Assembly (NCBI RefSeq): GCF_020829625.1
Contig: NZ_JAIVFX010000042.1
Span: 1 to 39,889 of the forward strand
Reading direction: 5' to 3'
DNA from: Nostoc sp. XA010
GTDB lineage: Bacteria > Cyanobacteriota > Cyanobacteriia > Cyanobacteriales > Nostocaceae
DNA: 39,889 nt
The notes under the pieces were generated by a model. It was not told the DNA's origin. It did no database searches and was given only the letters and a program-made list of their open reading frames with translations. The first letter of the stretch is position 1, and the number at the start of each line of letters is the position of its first letter. Below are positions 24,282 through 32,544 of the stretch, one piece after another. The position numbers were made by a program, and so were the translations under genes.

Positions 24282-25450
24282 ATATGCCCTCTATTTTAGT
24301 AATTGACGATCAACCCGATAACTTTGATGTCATTGAAACCCTCTTAAGTAAGCAAAATTATCTGCTGCACTATGCTGCCAGTGGTCAAGAGGCGATCGCA
24401 TCCCTCAACCTATTTCAGCCAGATGTGATTTTGCTAGACCTGATGATGCCGGGAATGGATGGGATAGAAGTGTGCCAGCGAATTAAAGCCATGCCGCAAT
24501 GGCAGCCAGTTCCGATCATCATGGTAACGGCTCTCACCGCCAAAGAAGACCTCGCTCGCTGCCTAAAATCAGGTGCAGACGACTTCATTAGTAAACCCGT
24601 CAATGCTGTCGAATTGCGGGCACGCATTCATTCAATGCTCAGGATTAAGCAACAGTACGACAACATCCAAACTTTATCGAATATCCAAGCAAGTACCATT
24701 AAAGTCTTAGAAAGCACACTGAATGAACTGCGCGGCAATTTGGTTTCTACTTTACCCCATGAACTCAATACCCCACTAAATGGCATTGTCGGAACCATCA
24801 GCCTACTTATCGAAGATATTGACCACATGGATAGTGCCGAAATTCGTGAACTTTTAGGCATGGCAGATCAATCCGTCCGTCGCCTAGAAAAATTAACCAA
24901 ACAATTTTTGATCTATTTAGAACTAGAGTTATCAACACACCAGCAGCCAAACAGCAAACCTCAGTCAACTCACTTTTCAATGGCAGCGATTGAAATAGCT
25001 TTGCAATCTCATCCTCAAAGTCTTAATCGCAGCAACGATTTCATCTTTGCAATTGAAGAGGCTGAGGTGTCAATATCAGATCGATATCTAGCGATTATCC
25101 TCCATGAATTAGTTGGTAATGCGCTCAAATTCTCCCAGAGTGGGACAGCTATTAAGATCAGTAGTCAGGTTGTGGCAGGAATGCTAAATGTCTCCGTCCA
25201 TGATTTCGGATGCGGCATGACAGAAGAACAGATATCTAAAATCGGTGCTTTCATGCAGTTTGAACGCAAAACCTACGAACAGCAGGGCACAGGCATGGGC
25301 TTAAAGCTTGTCCAAAAAATTGTCGAACGTTGTGGTGGGCAGTTCTCAATTTCAAGTGTCTATCAGCAGGAAACAACAGTACATATTGGAATGGCACACT
25401 TGAAAAGCCGAAACACTTCTGGTTTAAGCAGTTCGCAATTACTTAGGTAA
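24278..25450 (+). CDS. receiver-histidine kinase, partner of the hybrid kinase
   Basis: 390 residues. An N-terminal receiver domain (D10, D11, phospho-site D54 in LLDLMMPGMDG, T85, K106) is followed by a linker and a histidine kinase with H161 in PHELNTPLNGIVG, N-box ILHELVGNALKF, DFGCGM and GTGMGLKL. It begins in the last codons of the upstream gene (ATGA overlap), so the two are translated together. In this order the receiver probably controls the attached kinase; the upstream hybrid kinase is the obvious phosphate donor, and the pair would make a multi-step relay. No output regulator with a DNA-binding domain lies in the operon, so the final target is elsewhere. Confidence 0.92.
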   Translation: MNMPSILVIDDQPDNFDVIETLLSKQNYLLHYAASGQEAIASLNLFQPDVILLDLMMPGMDGIEVCQRIKAMPQWQPVPIIMVTALTAKEDLARCLKSGADDFISKPVNAVELRARIHSMLRIKQQYDNIQTLSNIQASTIKVLESTLNELRGNLVSTLPHELNTPLNGIVGTISLLIEDIDHMDSAEIRELLGMADQSVRRLEKLTKQFLIYLELELSTHQQPNSKPQSTHFSMAAIEIALQSHPQSLNRSNDFIFAIEEAEVSISDRYLAIILHELVGNALKFSQSGTAIKISSQVVAGMLNVSVHDFGCGMTEEQISKIGAFMQFERKTYEQQGTGMGLKLVQKIVERCGGQFSISSVYQQETTVHIGMAHLKSRNTSGLSSSQLLR

Positions 25451-25524
25451 TTTATGCCGGGGTTTTGTCATCAAGGGGTAAGCTTTTGGACGAGGTAAAG
25501 GCGTACATCTGTATGCCTTTAACC

Positions 25525-25735
25525 CATTGGGCGAAAAAACCAATTACAGAGATGTCTGTCTACTGCGGTGTTGCAACTCCCCTCAACGAAACTGGAAATG
25601 CCTTTTCTCCTAATCTTGGGACACGGCGTAATTATGCCGCAGCAGCTACATTACGGTTGCTCAACTGTCTTTTGGGTGTTTAAACAAAAACCAAAGCCAT
25701 AAAGATGAAAATTTAAACATTGCTGTCGCTTTTAA
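25525..25735 (+). pseudogene. inverted copy B of the SLH gene's 3' end
   Basis: In frame it reads HWAKKPITEMSVYCGVATPL then NETGNAFSPNLGTRRNYAAA and ends with the same NCLLGV and stop as the SLH gene. The copy includes 52 bp downstream of the stop. Only the last SLH module is present, without a signal peptide; a preceding frame from 25465 supplies a chance start. It abuts the end of the kinase operon. Confidence 0.85.
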
Positions 25736-25745
25736 TGTATTAATT

Positions 25746-25967
25746 TTACACAAATTGCTGAAGGGGAATACGAATAATAAACTCAGCACCAACTCCTGGT
25801 TGGGAAATGCATTCTAAAGAACCGCCATGTTTTTGTGTGATAATTTGGTAACTAATAGCCAGTCCCATGTTTTGCTTCAAAATTAAAATTCTGCTGGAAA
25901 ATTGCAGTGTAATTGACTCAGTAAGACTGTCATATTTGCACTGGACTGTTGCTGTCTTTGCACCCAA
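25746..25967 (-). pseudogene. C-terminal scrap of a histidine kinase
   Basis: The end of the frame reads GLAISYQIITQKHGGSLECI then SQPGVGAEFIIRIPLQQ, the G2-box and last strand of an HATPase domain as in many cyanobacterial multi-sensor kinases. The preceding residues (KYDSLTESITLQFSSRILIL) are not kinase-like except for possible debris, and the first glycine motif is missing. So it is a small 3' remnant. Confidence 0.7.
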
Positions 25968-26871
25968 AGGTCAATTAACTGTTGCCGAAGAATGAAGAAC
26001 CAGCAGAAACTGACGCTCATACTCTTTTTTCAGCTTCGGTATGGGCTAAAGACTTCCACCATTTGAGCAGTTGTAGAGTTGGCGCTAACAGTGGAAGGTG
26101 TTTACCTTTCCAGTTTTTGCTGACTTTTCCACATCCCGTGAAAAGTCAGCCAGTTTTTGGGAGGGTATAAACTAATACGCTTGGGTTAAGAAATTTATTC
26201 GTTGAGGCAGGCAGGGGGAGCAGAGGATGCAGGGGAAGCAGGGGAGGAGAAAAAACCTTATCCCAAGCGTATTGGGGTATAAAGAGATTGAAATGCCCTC
26301 GCTTCGGATTGCGCCACGATAATATAATGTGTAGATTGTCAAAAGAGGCAGGAGAGCAGGGAGCGGGGAGCAGGGGGGAGGTAGTAACGGATCTTGTACT
26401 CCGACCAATCGAGAACGCCCTTTATGGCGGGGCTTAATACCCATGTTCCGCTCCGCTTCACGGCAACTCTAAGAGACGCTGCGCGAACGGGACAGGCATT
26501 GCTCCCCCTGCTAAGAGCGAGAACTGCCCCTCCGCCTCTTCGGTCATAACCGCACGCGCTCCAAATCGTAATCACTCACCCGCGCAATAGAATCTGCTGA
26601 AGTAAAAACCTCATCAGGATAATTCGTAATTGATAATTCGTAACTCGTAATTACTACCCCAAAACTATGACGATGGTGCTTGAAATAAGGAATAAGTTCT
26701 TAAATGCGAAAACAAAGTTAATTTAACTGATCCCATGTCCTCATCACTACAAACTTAACACTACAGTTATGATAATCCCCTAAATCAGCAGCCATCATAG
26801 AAAATCAAACTACTCTTCTTATTGAGCGACAGTTTATAATATTCTATAAAGATGATTAATGATTAAGAAAA
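25968..26871. other. long intergenic stretch with repeats
   Basis: No gene is supported. Seen: a hairpin with 11-bp arms (GCTGACTTTTC at 26119-26129, GAAAAGTCAGC at 26140-26150) bracketed by two CCAGTTTTTG words; AGCAGGGG-type purine repeats at 26205-26260 and 26345-26385; a GACGCTGCGCGAACG word at 26472 of the same dispersed family as at 31096; and the word CCAAGCGTATTGG at 26263. The region reads as accumulated repeat debris. Confidence 0.45.
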
Positions 26872-27039
26872 ATGATTAAGCCTAAAAATTTGTATCGCGG
26901 ACACTCAATGGAAAAAGTTGGTCACGGTAAAAGAGCGGTATTTAAAACAACTATCAACGAAAAAGAATGGTCTGCCGTGACTGAATTAAACGTAAAAACA
27001 GCAATTGATGCTTGGATTGATGAAGGAATAGAGCCTTAG
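26872..27039 (+). CDS. 55-residue hypothetical protein
   Basis: The frame reads MIKPKNLYRGHSMEKVGHGK, then RAVFKTTINEKEWSAVTELN and KTAIDAWIDEGIEP. It is balanced in composition, contains Trp twice and has codon use like its neighbours, which favours a real peptide over chance. No membrane segment and no known motif. An A-rich leader (AAGAAAA) precedes the ATG but there is no classical ribosome binding site. It could also be the 3' end of an older gene. Function unknown. Confidence 0.4.
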   Translation: MIKPKNLYRGHSMEKVGHGKRAVFKTTINEKEWSAVTELNVKTAIDAWIDEGIEP

Positions 27040-27171
27040 TTATTGCCTACATAGCTTAAAAATGCCCTGGATAATCTGAATTGGTGGGTCATCGCCATGA
27101 AACCGAAACTCAACTAACTCACCAAGTCGAAACACAAGTTTTTCTTTGGTGTTCGGTTGTAAGTTACCCAT

Positions 27172-27432
27172 GTGGGCGAATTCAGTTGTACTGTCAAAAC
27201 CTGGGATGGCGAGTATGCCGTTGGGTTGCAACACCTGAAGTCTTACGATTACTTGCCTGCTGAATGTGAGCAGATCAAAGAAATCAGCGATCGCATCAAT
27301 CGAGTGTATTCTAGTTCGTTAGAAGAATCGGTGCAGAGGTTTTTGGAATCGTTGTTGAAGCTGAATCGTACCTATTTGACGGCTTTAGAAGAGAAATTGT
27401 TGAAGGTTTTGGAGTCGGAAATTAGGGATTAA
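27172..27432 (+). CDS. small helical protein, complete copy (c) of a repeated family
   Basis: 86 residues: an N-terminal MGEFSCTVKTWDGEYAVGLQ, then LPAECEQIKEISDRINRVYS and a Leu/Glu-rich amphipathic part (EESVQRFLESLLKLNRTYLT, ALEEKLLKVLESEIRD) that should form helices or a coiled coil. Two decayed copies of its 3' half lie at 10645 and 11421, so the sequence has been copied around the chromosome. The ATG is weakly supported, and the first 30 residues could be unrelated DNA fused to the family core. No known domain. A HIP1-like word (CAGCGATCGCATC) lies inside the gene. Confidence 0.5.
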   Translation: MGEFSCTVKTWDGEYAVGLQHLKSYDYLPAECEQIKEISDRINRVYSSSLEESVQRFLESLLKLNRTYLTALEEKLLKVLESEIRD

Positions 27433-27540
27433 TGCAACAAAGAAGCAATGCTTTCTGTGATTCGTTGTGGTATTAAATTAATAACATCTTGTTTTGGTTT
27501 AATACTTCTGCTCCCGGTTGTTTGTAGAAAGTAGTAATTT

Positions 27541-28293
27541 ATGACAGGAATACAACAACAAGAAATCATGGATTTACGGGAATTGAATTTAACACCCAAA
27601 CAAATAGCCCGAAAACTGGGTATCAAAGTATCATCCGTTAATGCAGCGATTCAAAATCAAGCAGAGCAAACCACATTAGATAGATTGACAAAAGGAGAAC
27701 TAGACCCAGTATATCAGTGTTTAGCAAGTGAGAGTCTTATCCAATTGTTACCGAAAATTCCACCACAAAACAGCATCAAAAATCTGCTGACAAAAATCCT
27801 ACCTGTAAAAAACAATGACGATATTGATCGCGGTTTAGGATTGGTAGTTATTGCAAGAGTTGCTCGATACAATCAAATCACGTTCTGTAGTTACCTTTTA
27901 GATATATGGTGCTTGGGCGTTAAAGATACCATACCACCACGCACAGTAGACAGGATAAAATTTAAAGAATTTACAGAATCACTATTCGAGCCATTTCCCG
28001 GAAAACCGCAAGAGGTTCCCCTTGAAGTTGCCCAAGGGATGATATTTAGTGCTTGCGAATATGCAAAAAGCTTAGGGTTTCAACCACACAAAGACTTTGA
28101 AAAATCGCGTTCGCATATCGGAGAATGGGATGGGAGTATACGTATTGAATGTGATCGTGACGGGAAACCATTTTATGTGAATGGTCCCCACGATAACCCT
28201 AAAAAAATCATGGAAACATTGAAGAGAAGTAGGGGGGAAGGTAATTTTGATTTTCTGATTGGTTCAGATCCTATTGAAAAGAATTTTTGGTAG
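27541..28293 (+). CDS. conserved HTH protein of unknown function
   Basis: 250 residues. Residues about 6-35 (QEIMDLRELNLTPKQIARKL, GIKVSSVNAAI) form a helix-turn-helix of the sigma-70 region 4/homeodomain-like kind. The body has a distinctive conserved domain: GLGLVVIARVARYNQITFCS, YLLDIWCLGVKD, PQEVPLEVAQGMIFSACEYA, LGFQPHKDFEKSRSHIG and the end DRDGKPFYVNGP with SRGEGNFDFLIG. From memory the same domain occurs in other bacteria next to SEC-C zinc motifs; its function is unknown. The HTH suggests a DNA-associated role. It stands alone between small genes; ATG 27541 has no strong ribosome binding site. Confidence 0.75.
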   Translation: MTGIQQQEIMDLRELNLTPKQIARKLGIKVSSVNAAIQNQAEQTTLDRLTKGELDPVYQCLASESLIQLLPKIPPQNSIKNLLTKILPVKNNDDIDRGLGLVVIARVARYNQITFCSYLLDIWCLGVKDTIPPRTVDRIKFKEFTESLFEPFPGKPQEVPLEVAQGMIFSACEYAKSLGFQPHKDFEKSRSHIGEWDGSIRIECDRDGKPFYVNGPHDNPKKIMETLKRSRGEGNFDFLIGSDPIEKNFW

Positions 28294-28458
28294 ACGCAAT
28301 TAATTTGATTATTCTGGTGCGTCATTAATAGGCGTCATGTAAAAATAAGTTGTACAAATTTAATCTGGAACGTCCGAAAGGTATCGTGGGTGCGATTTCA
28401 AGCTCATCATTGCTTCGTTTTCAAAATGTTAGCGATCGCCTTGAACTTCAATAGTTTG

Positions 28459-29019
28459 TCAATTCTTTTTACTTACAGGAATGCGTTGCCACAGATCGGT
28501 AAGCTCAATGGTATCGAAGAATGCTACTACCTTGACAATACGCCCATTTTTCATGGTCATATACCAGGAATAGGTGTTGGTATAGGGTTTGCCGTCTTTG
28601 GCTGTTGCTGTTCCATCCCATAAGGCAATTACCGTGTCGCCCTCGGCATAAATACCTCGGACACTGGGTACTATTCTGGCGCTCAATCGCTCGTTAATTG
28701 GTACTATGGCTTCCTCCAAAAACTGCTTGCGGCTGGTGTAGGTTTTGGAAATTGGACTTCTGCCTGTAATCGTCCATTCCGCATCATCAGCCAGCAGATC
28801 GAAGATACTACCAGTGTTATTTGCCCATTTAGCAAAGCCAACGCGTACTATTTCTTTATTCTGGCTCTGATTAGATTGGACAATCTTGCGAATCTCTGCT
28901 TGCTTTGGCTCGGCTGTAGCACTGGCCACAGGTACTGCGGTGGCTATCATCAAACCAAAGCCAATTAATCCAAAGCTAATTAGTAATTTACGGTGGGGGG
29001 CGGTGGTGTATTTTTTCAT
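28459..29019 (-). CDS. exported NTF2/SnoaL-like protein
   Basis: 186 residues. An N-terminal signal (KLLISFGLIGFGLMIATAVP, cleavage near ASATAEP) is followed by a SnoaL-like/NTF2-like domain: GSIFDLLADDAEWTITGRSP, FLEEAIVPINERLS, VIALWDGTATAKDGKPYTNT and NGRIVKVVAFFDTIELTDLW. This fold makes cone-shaped pockets for small hydrophobic ligands, as isomerases, hydrolases or binding proteins; the acidic D in LADDAEW is the usual catalytic position. Export to the periplasm is unusual for the family but frequent in cyanobacterial stress-gene sets. It is on the same strand as the SDR gene 150 bp upstream. Substrate unknown. Confidence 0.8.
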   Translation of the reverse strand: MKKYTTAPHRKLLISFGLIGFGLMIATAVPVASATAEPKQAEIRKIVQSNQSQNKEIVRVGFAKWANNTGSIFDLLADDAEWTITGRSPISKTYTSRKQFLEEAIVPINERLSARIVPSVRGIYAEGDTVIALWDGTATAKDGKPYTNTYSWYMTMKNGRIVKVVAFFDTIELTDLWQRIPVSKKN

Positions 29020-29171
29020 AAAACCTGTTTCTGGATTAAGTCTGTGTAGAAAACGCTATTTTGTCTTTGTTATCGAATCGAAACGTCAGGCTGCCTGCTC
29101 TATGAGTATTTCCCATGCAATCAAAAACAGCAGAGATGAGGCTGTCTTTTCATGGCTGAGTTTTCCACTCG

Positions 29172-30002
29172 TTATCTGAAATCGGTAGACTCAGCTAGAG
29201 TTCGCCATTTTGCCGTCTCTTGCTCGACGTAAGCGTTCTTCTCGGCTATTGTCTGAAGTGTATCTGTGCCTAGAGGTAACCGCAGAGGTGGTTCGTCTGT
29301 GTTGACAATCTCAAAAATGGCTGGGGCGAGCTTAGTGGGATCTCCTGGCTGTTGGTAGTTAAGTCCAGCCGCTACGTCACGGATTTTCCCGACCGTCTGG
29401 GCATAATCAGGGATTTGCACTGCACTCGGACGTAGCGAACTGTTATCGAGAAAACCAGTGCGGAAGTATCCCGGCTCAACCACCGTCGCGTGAATCCCCA
29501 ACGGGGCTAACTCCCCATGCAGGGCTTCGGTAATGCCTTCGACGGCAAACTTGGTTGAGCCATAGATGCCCCATCCTGGGGAGGAGCGATAGCCACCGAT
29601 CGACGATAAATTAATGATGTGTCCAGAGCGGTGCTGACGCATACTGGGTAGCACAGCACGGGTGACATTTAGTAGCCCGAAGACATTGGTGCGATAAACG
29701 CTCTCAACCTCTTCGGCACTGCACTCTTCGACAGCTCCTAGCAAGCCGAATCCCGCATTGTTGACCAACACATCGATTTGTCCAAATTTTTCTAGACTTG
29801 TGGCGATCGCTGCTTTTACCTGAGCCTCATCGGTGACATCCATGCTCAGTACTAATGCATCTTTACTGGTTGCGAATTGTTGCAAATCGTTTTGATTGCG
29901 GGCGGTGGCAATTAATCTGTCACCTGCTGCCAAAACTGCTTTCGCAATCTCAGCACCCAAGCCCCGTGAAGCACCAGTAATCAGCCATGTTCTCTGAGTC
30001 AT
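29172..30002 (-). CDS. short-chain dehydrogenase/reductase
   Basis: 276 residues, classical SDR. Cofactor motif TGASRGLG (residues 9-16), NNAG at 81-84, catalytic S134, Y147 and K151 (Y-G-S-T-K), and VEPGYFRTGFL after the active site. The arginine in TARN at 35 suggests NADP(H). The sequence resembles the oxidoreductases/short-chain type DltE or YusZ-like subgroup; the substrate is an alcohol or ketone that cannot be named. Ribosome binding site AGGAG lies 8 bases before ATG 30002. It is followed by the NTF2-like gene and preceded by a 280-bp region with palindromes shared with two other upstream regions. Confidence 0.93.
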   Translation of the reverse strand: MTQRTWLITGASRGLGAEIAKAVLAAGDRLIATARNQNDLQQFATSKDALVLSMDVTDEAQVKAAIATSLEKFGQIDVLVNNAGFGLLGAVEECSAEEVESVYRTNVFGLLNVTRAVLPSMRQHRSGHIINLSSIGGYRSSPGWGIYGSTKFAVEGITEALHGELAPLGIHATVVEPGYFRTGFLDNSSLRPSAVQIPDYAQTVGKIRDVAAGLNYQQPGDPTKLAPAIFEIVNTDEPPLRLPLGTDTLQTIAEKNAYVEQETAKWRTLAESTDFR

Positions 30003-30059
30003 GATTTATCTCCTTAAAATTATTAGGGTTAGTAGCAAAGCTTCGATATGCAATATCTC

Positions 30060-30235
30060 GTATCCAGCAAATTTGAATTTTGTAACTGATTTGCTATTGG
30101 TGTTTGCATGAATTCAATATAAAAAATTGACTCGAACTTGTAGTCAACCCTGGGTTGACTGTTTTACACAATAGTATGATTGATGAATTAGTCAATCTAA
30201 AGATGGTAGGCTGATTCCAACTTAAGTTGGAATCT
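30060..30235 (-). promoter_or_regulatory. palindromic upstream region R1 (SDR gene)
   Basis: Two perfect palindromes are visible: ATTCCAACTTAAGTTGGAAT (30214-30233) and AGTCAACC-C-T-GGGTTGACT near 30142-30160. Further down, on the minus strand, TATATTGAATTCATGCAAAC and AATAGCAA match the same positions in R2 and R3. The layout suggests operator sites of a regulator that binds as a dimer; which protein is unknown. The first palindrome could alternatively belong to the 3' end of the hydrolase gene. Confidence 0.55.
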
Positions 30236-30282
30236 AAATTCAACCGAAGGTACAACTTAGTTACAAAACAGGTGCTTCAGGT

Positions 30283-31224
30283 TTATTTCAAATATTTCTC
30301 AAACCATCTCAAGGCAGTTGTACTTGCAATGTCGAAGCCCTCTCCCTCGAAGGCATCAAAGTGTCCGCCTTTCAAGATTGTGAGAGACTTTGGCTCCATC
30401 GCCCGCGCATAGACAGCGGCGGCTAAATCGGCAGGTGCAAGAAAGTCCTTCTCGCCCACAATCAGGCATAGGGGGGTGGGAAAGATTGCCTCTATGTGAG
30501 GAATCGGTTCGTAATAAAGACAGTGTTCAACCGATTCAAAGGTGAGTCGATTCTCCCATCTCGCTTCGCTGGCACTCTTAGCCGATTCAACCCAATTGAA
30601 AGCGTCGGGTGTCGATAGCACGCTGGGTTGACCGGGTGGAGCAACTAACGGGAAGTAGCTCACCTCTTTGGTTTGATACCGTTTTATCCGCTCCTGTGAA
30701 AGCAACTTCGTGAGTTCTTCGAGTTCAAGTGGAGAAGTCAGGCGGCGGGAGTTGAGAAATCCATTCACTGTAGGCATCTGTGCCACAACCGCTTTCACAC
30801 GCCGATCGAATGCGGCCAGATGCAGTACATGACCACCGCTATAGGAGAAGCCCCACAGACCTATGCGGTCAGGGTCAACTTCACTTTGTAGTTGAGTCCA
30901 AGTGATGGCATTGCGGTAGTCTTCATGCTGCTCGGTAGGAATAATTTGCCCACGAGGTTCTCCCTCACTAGCCCCAAGGTAGCGATAATCGAACAGCGAA
31001 ACGACAAACCCAGCTTGAGTGAATTTCTCGGCAAACTGCGGTAGTCCCATTTCTTTCGTCAAGCCAATTCCATGAGCCATAACAAGGGAGGGAAGGCGAT
31101 GCCTTTCCTGCGGAACGCTACGCGAACGGCGAGCGCAGCTAACGCCCGATACTGCTTTATCTGGAGTGTAAAACGTGACAGAACAATTTAGACCTTTACT
31201 TTCAAAACTGGTTCTTCTTTGCAT
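30283..31224 (-). CDS. alpha/beta hydrolase with an in-frame repeat insert
   Basis: 313 residues, serine hydrolase of the dienelactone hydrolase/YcjY-like group. Oxyanion-loop region VMAHGIGLTKEMG (48-60), strand FDYRYLGASEGEPRG, nucleophile elbow GFSYSGG with S127, acid region VGEKDFLAPADL and catalytic His in LKGGHFDAFEG (about 288). The N-terminal part contains residues about 26-45 (SGVSCARRSRSVPQERHR), encoded by a GC-rich dispersed repeat at 31096-31147 that leaves the frame open; relatives normally run directly from the first strand to PSLVMAHG. The gene precedes the SDR gene on the same strand by 280 bp. Substrate unknown. ATG 31224 has a weak AAGAAG site. Confidence 0.88.
   Translation of the reverse strand: MQRRTSFESKGLNCSVTFYTPDKAVSGVSCARRSRSVPQERHRLPSLVMAHGIGLTKEMGLPQFAEKFTQAGFVVSLFDYRYLGASEGEPRGQIIPTEQHEDYRNAITWTQLQSEVDPDRIGLWGFSYSGGHVLHLAAFDRRVKAVVAQMPTVNGFLNSRRLTSPLELEELTKLLSQERIKRYQTKEVSYFPLVAPPGQPSVLSTPDAFNWVESAKSASEARWENRLTFESVEHCLYYEPIPHIEAIFPTPLCLIVGEKDFLAPADLAAAVYARAMEPKSLTILKGGHFDAFEGEGFDIASTTALRWFEKYLK
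31096..31147. repeat. GC-rich dispersed repeat inside the hydrolase gene
   Basis: The words GGCGATGCCTTTCCTGCGGA, ACGCTACGCGAACGG and CGAGCGCAGCTAACGCC make up a palindrome-rich patch unlike the rest of the gene. Related words occur in non-coding DNA at 6782-6873 and 26466-26480. Its length keeps the reading frame, adding about 17 residues. Confidence 0.6.
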
Positions 31225-31343
31225 AACTTCTTACTTTCTCATTTTTGGAATAGCTTCGGACGTAACGAACTAAAATTTATTTGTTTTCCATAATGATTTG
31301 CCCGTATTCTGGCTCACTCACGATTCGAGTGATCGTCTTAGCG

Positions 31344-31913
31344 TTAATTACTTGCAGTCATAATGGCTGCCATCAACTGCTCAATATTCCAGCGATCGCT
31401 ATATCGAATCCCATTAACAAACAAAGCTGGGGTAGCCGTTACTCCACTGCGGGTGCCACTTTCGATATCTTGATTGATGCGCTCAAGATGCACATGCTTA
31501 CACATATCTTGCAGAAATTGGGAGATATCAAGCCCTAGATCGTTGGCATACTCTACTAAATAACCATCTGCTAACTGTTGTTGATGGATAAACAAAATGT
31601 CATGTATTTGCCAAAACTGACCTTGAACAGCCGCCGCTTGGGCCGCTTCCGCCGCATGTAGAGCTTGAGAATGAATTTGTATCTGCGGAAAATGGCGGAA
31701 AATAAAGCACAAATAATCCTCTCCCAACGAAATACTCAGTTGTCGCCCAATGACTTTCAGCAACCGATAAACATCCGCACTCTTTTGACATTGATAATCT
31801 CCATACATCACCAGTACCACAGTGGCACTTAACATCCCCTGTTTACGATCCTGGGTTGAAGGTGGGACAAATAATAAACGCTGTTTACAATCATTGTTCA
31901 CTGGTACCTCCAA
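31344..31913 (-). CDS. DsbA-like thioredoxin-fold protein with a single cysteine
   Basis: 189 residues, no signal peptide, DsbA/FrnE-type fold with an inserted helical domain (FPQIQIHSQALHAAEAAQAA to QFLQDMCKH). The active site YGDYQCQKSADVY has C42 but Ser at the position of the second cysteine (C-Q-K-S), so it cannot do classical disulphide exchange; such CxxS variants are common in this subgroup and may act in glutathionylation or as reductases with an external thiol. The cis-proline loop is TATPALFVNG. TTGGAGG lies 8 bases before ATG 31913. The gene and its upstream region have been duplicated: a gutted copy lies at 33059-33150. Confidence 0.85.
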   Translation of the reverse strand: MEVPVNNDCKQRLLFVPPSTQDRKQGMLSATVVLVMYGDYQCQKSADVYRLLKVIGRQLSISLGEDYLCFIFRHFPQIQIHSQALHAAEAAQAAAVQGQFWQIHDILFIHQQQLADGYLVEYANDLGLDISQFLQDMCKHVHLERINQDIESGTRSGVTATPALFVNGIRYSDRWNIEQLMAAIMTASN

Positions 31914-31964
31914 GGGGAAGTATGTTTACCACAAGTGATACCTGCGGTGGGCTATGCCTACATC

Positions 31965-32115
31965 TCTTTCTGTGCTATCTGTGTTTGCATAAATTTAATA
32001 TATGCAATCGGCTGCGATTTGTCGTCCACTCATAGTTGGCACTTTTATTTAGTCGAGTGGACGATCTTTTAACCCATCTCACAATGGAAGACTAACTCCA
32101 ACTAAAGTTGGAATT
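31965..32115 (-). promoter_or_regulatory. upstream region R2 (DsbA-like gene)
   Basis: Contains TCCAACTAAAGTTGGA (arms of 7 bases) near 32096-32113 and a long inverted pair, TCGTCCACTC near 32021-32030 with GAGTGGACGA near 32056-32065. Between them GACTAAATAAAAGTGCC. The same elements in the same order occur in R3 (33290-33490), and R1 shares the first palindrome and the TTTATGCAAACAC end. A likely site for a dimeric repressor or activator; identity unknown. Confidence 0.6.
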
Positions 32116-32129
32116 TAACAAAATGCCTC

Positions 32130-32544
32130 AATTTTATCTTCAATCAGCTGGGGGATTTTTAGGCAGAATAGCTGGATAACGCTAAATCGTAGTCGGTACT
32201 AGTGATCTGACCAACCCAAAATTGTTAGGTGAGGACTGGGAAAAGGGGTTCACGTTAAAGGGGAAGGGGTTTAAAACATGAGTCCCTTTACCCCGCCAAG
32301 TTCCCTTGGCGAACTACTAGTGGATACTGGCAACCATGCTTCAATTTGCTTTGTTATTTTCGCGGCATTGTTCTGGAGGCGATCGCATCCTTCCCAAGGG
32401 GTTTTCATCTCCTGTGTTGGTTTTAGGTGTTATCTGGTGTGCTGGCTTTAGCTCTTATGGCTCCATTTCGCCATTGAGCGATCGCTCAATGGCGAACACT
32501 CAAGCTTTTTGAGTTACAACGCACTTTAATCGTTTGCAGCCTCT
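32130..32544. other. intergenic with a perfect 28-bp palindrome
   Basis: No gene seen. At 32468-32495 a perfect 28-base palindrome is centred on HIP1: arm TCGCCATTGAGCGA and its exact complement, 50 bp downstream of the cupin stop on the minus strand. It has no T-run. G-run words near 32240-32300 (AAAGGGGAAGGGG, CCCTTTACCCC) resemble those at 18592-18775. A further HIP1 site is at 32381. Confidence 0.5.

Noticed and set aside
26119..26150. Terminator
   Set aside because: The hairpin is good, but no gene ends nearby and the T-runs belong to a direct repeat on both sides.
27040..27234. 64-codon minus-strand frame (KLVFRLGELVEFRFHGDDPP)
   Set aside because: It looks somewhat protein-like, but it overlaps the plus-strand small gene, starts at a non-ATG codon and has no recognised family. 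Left open.
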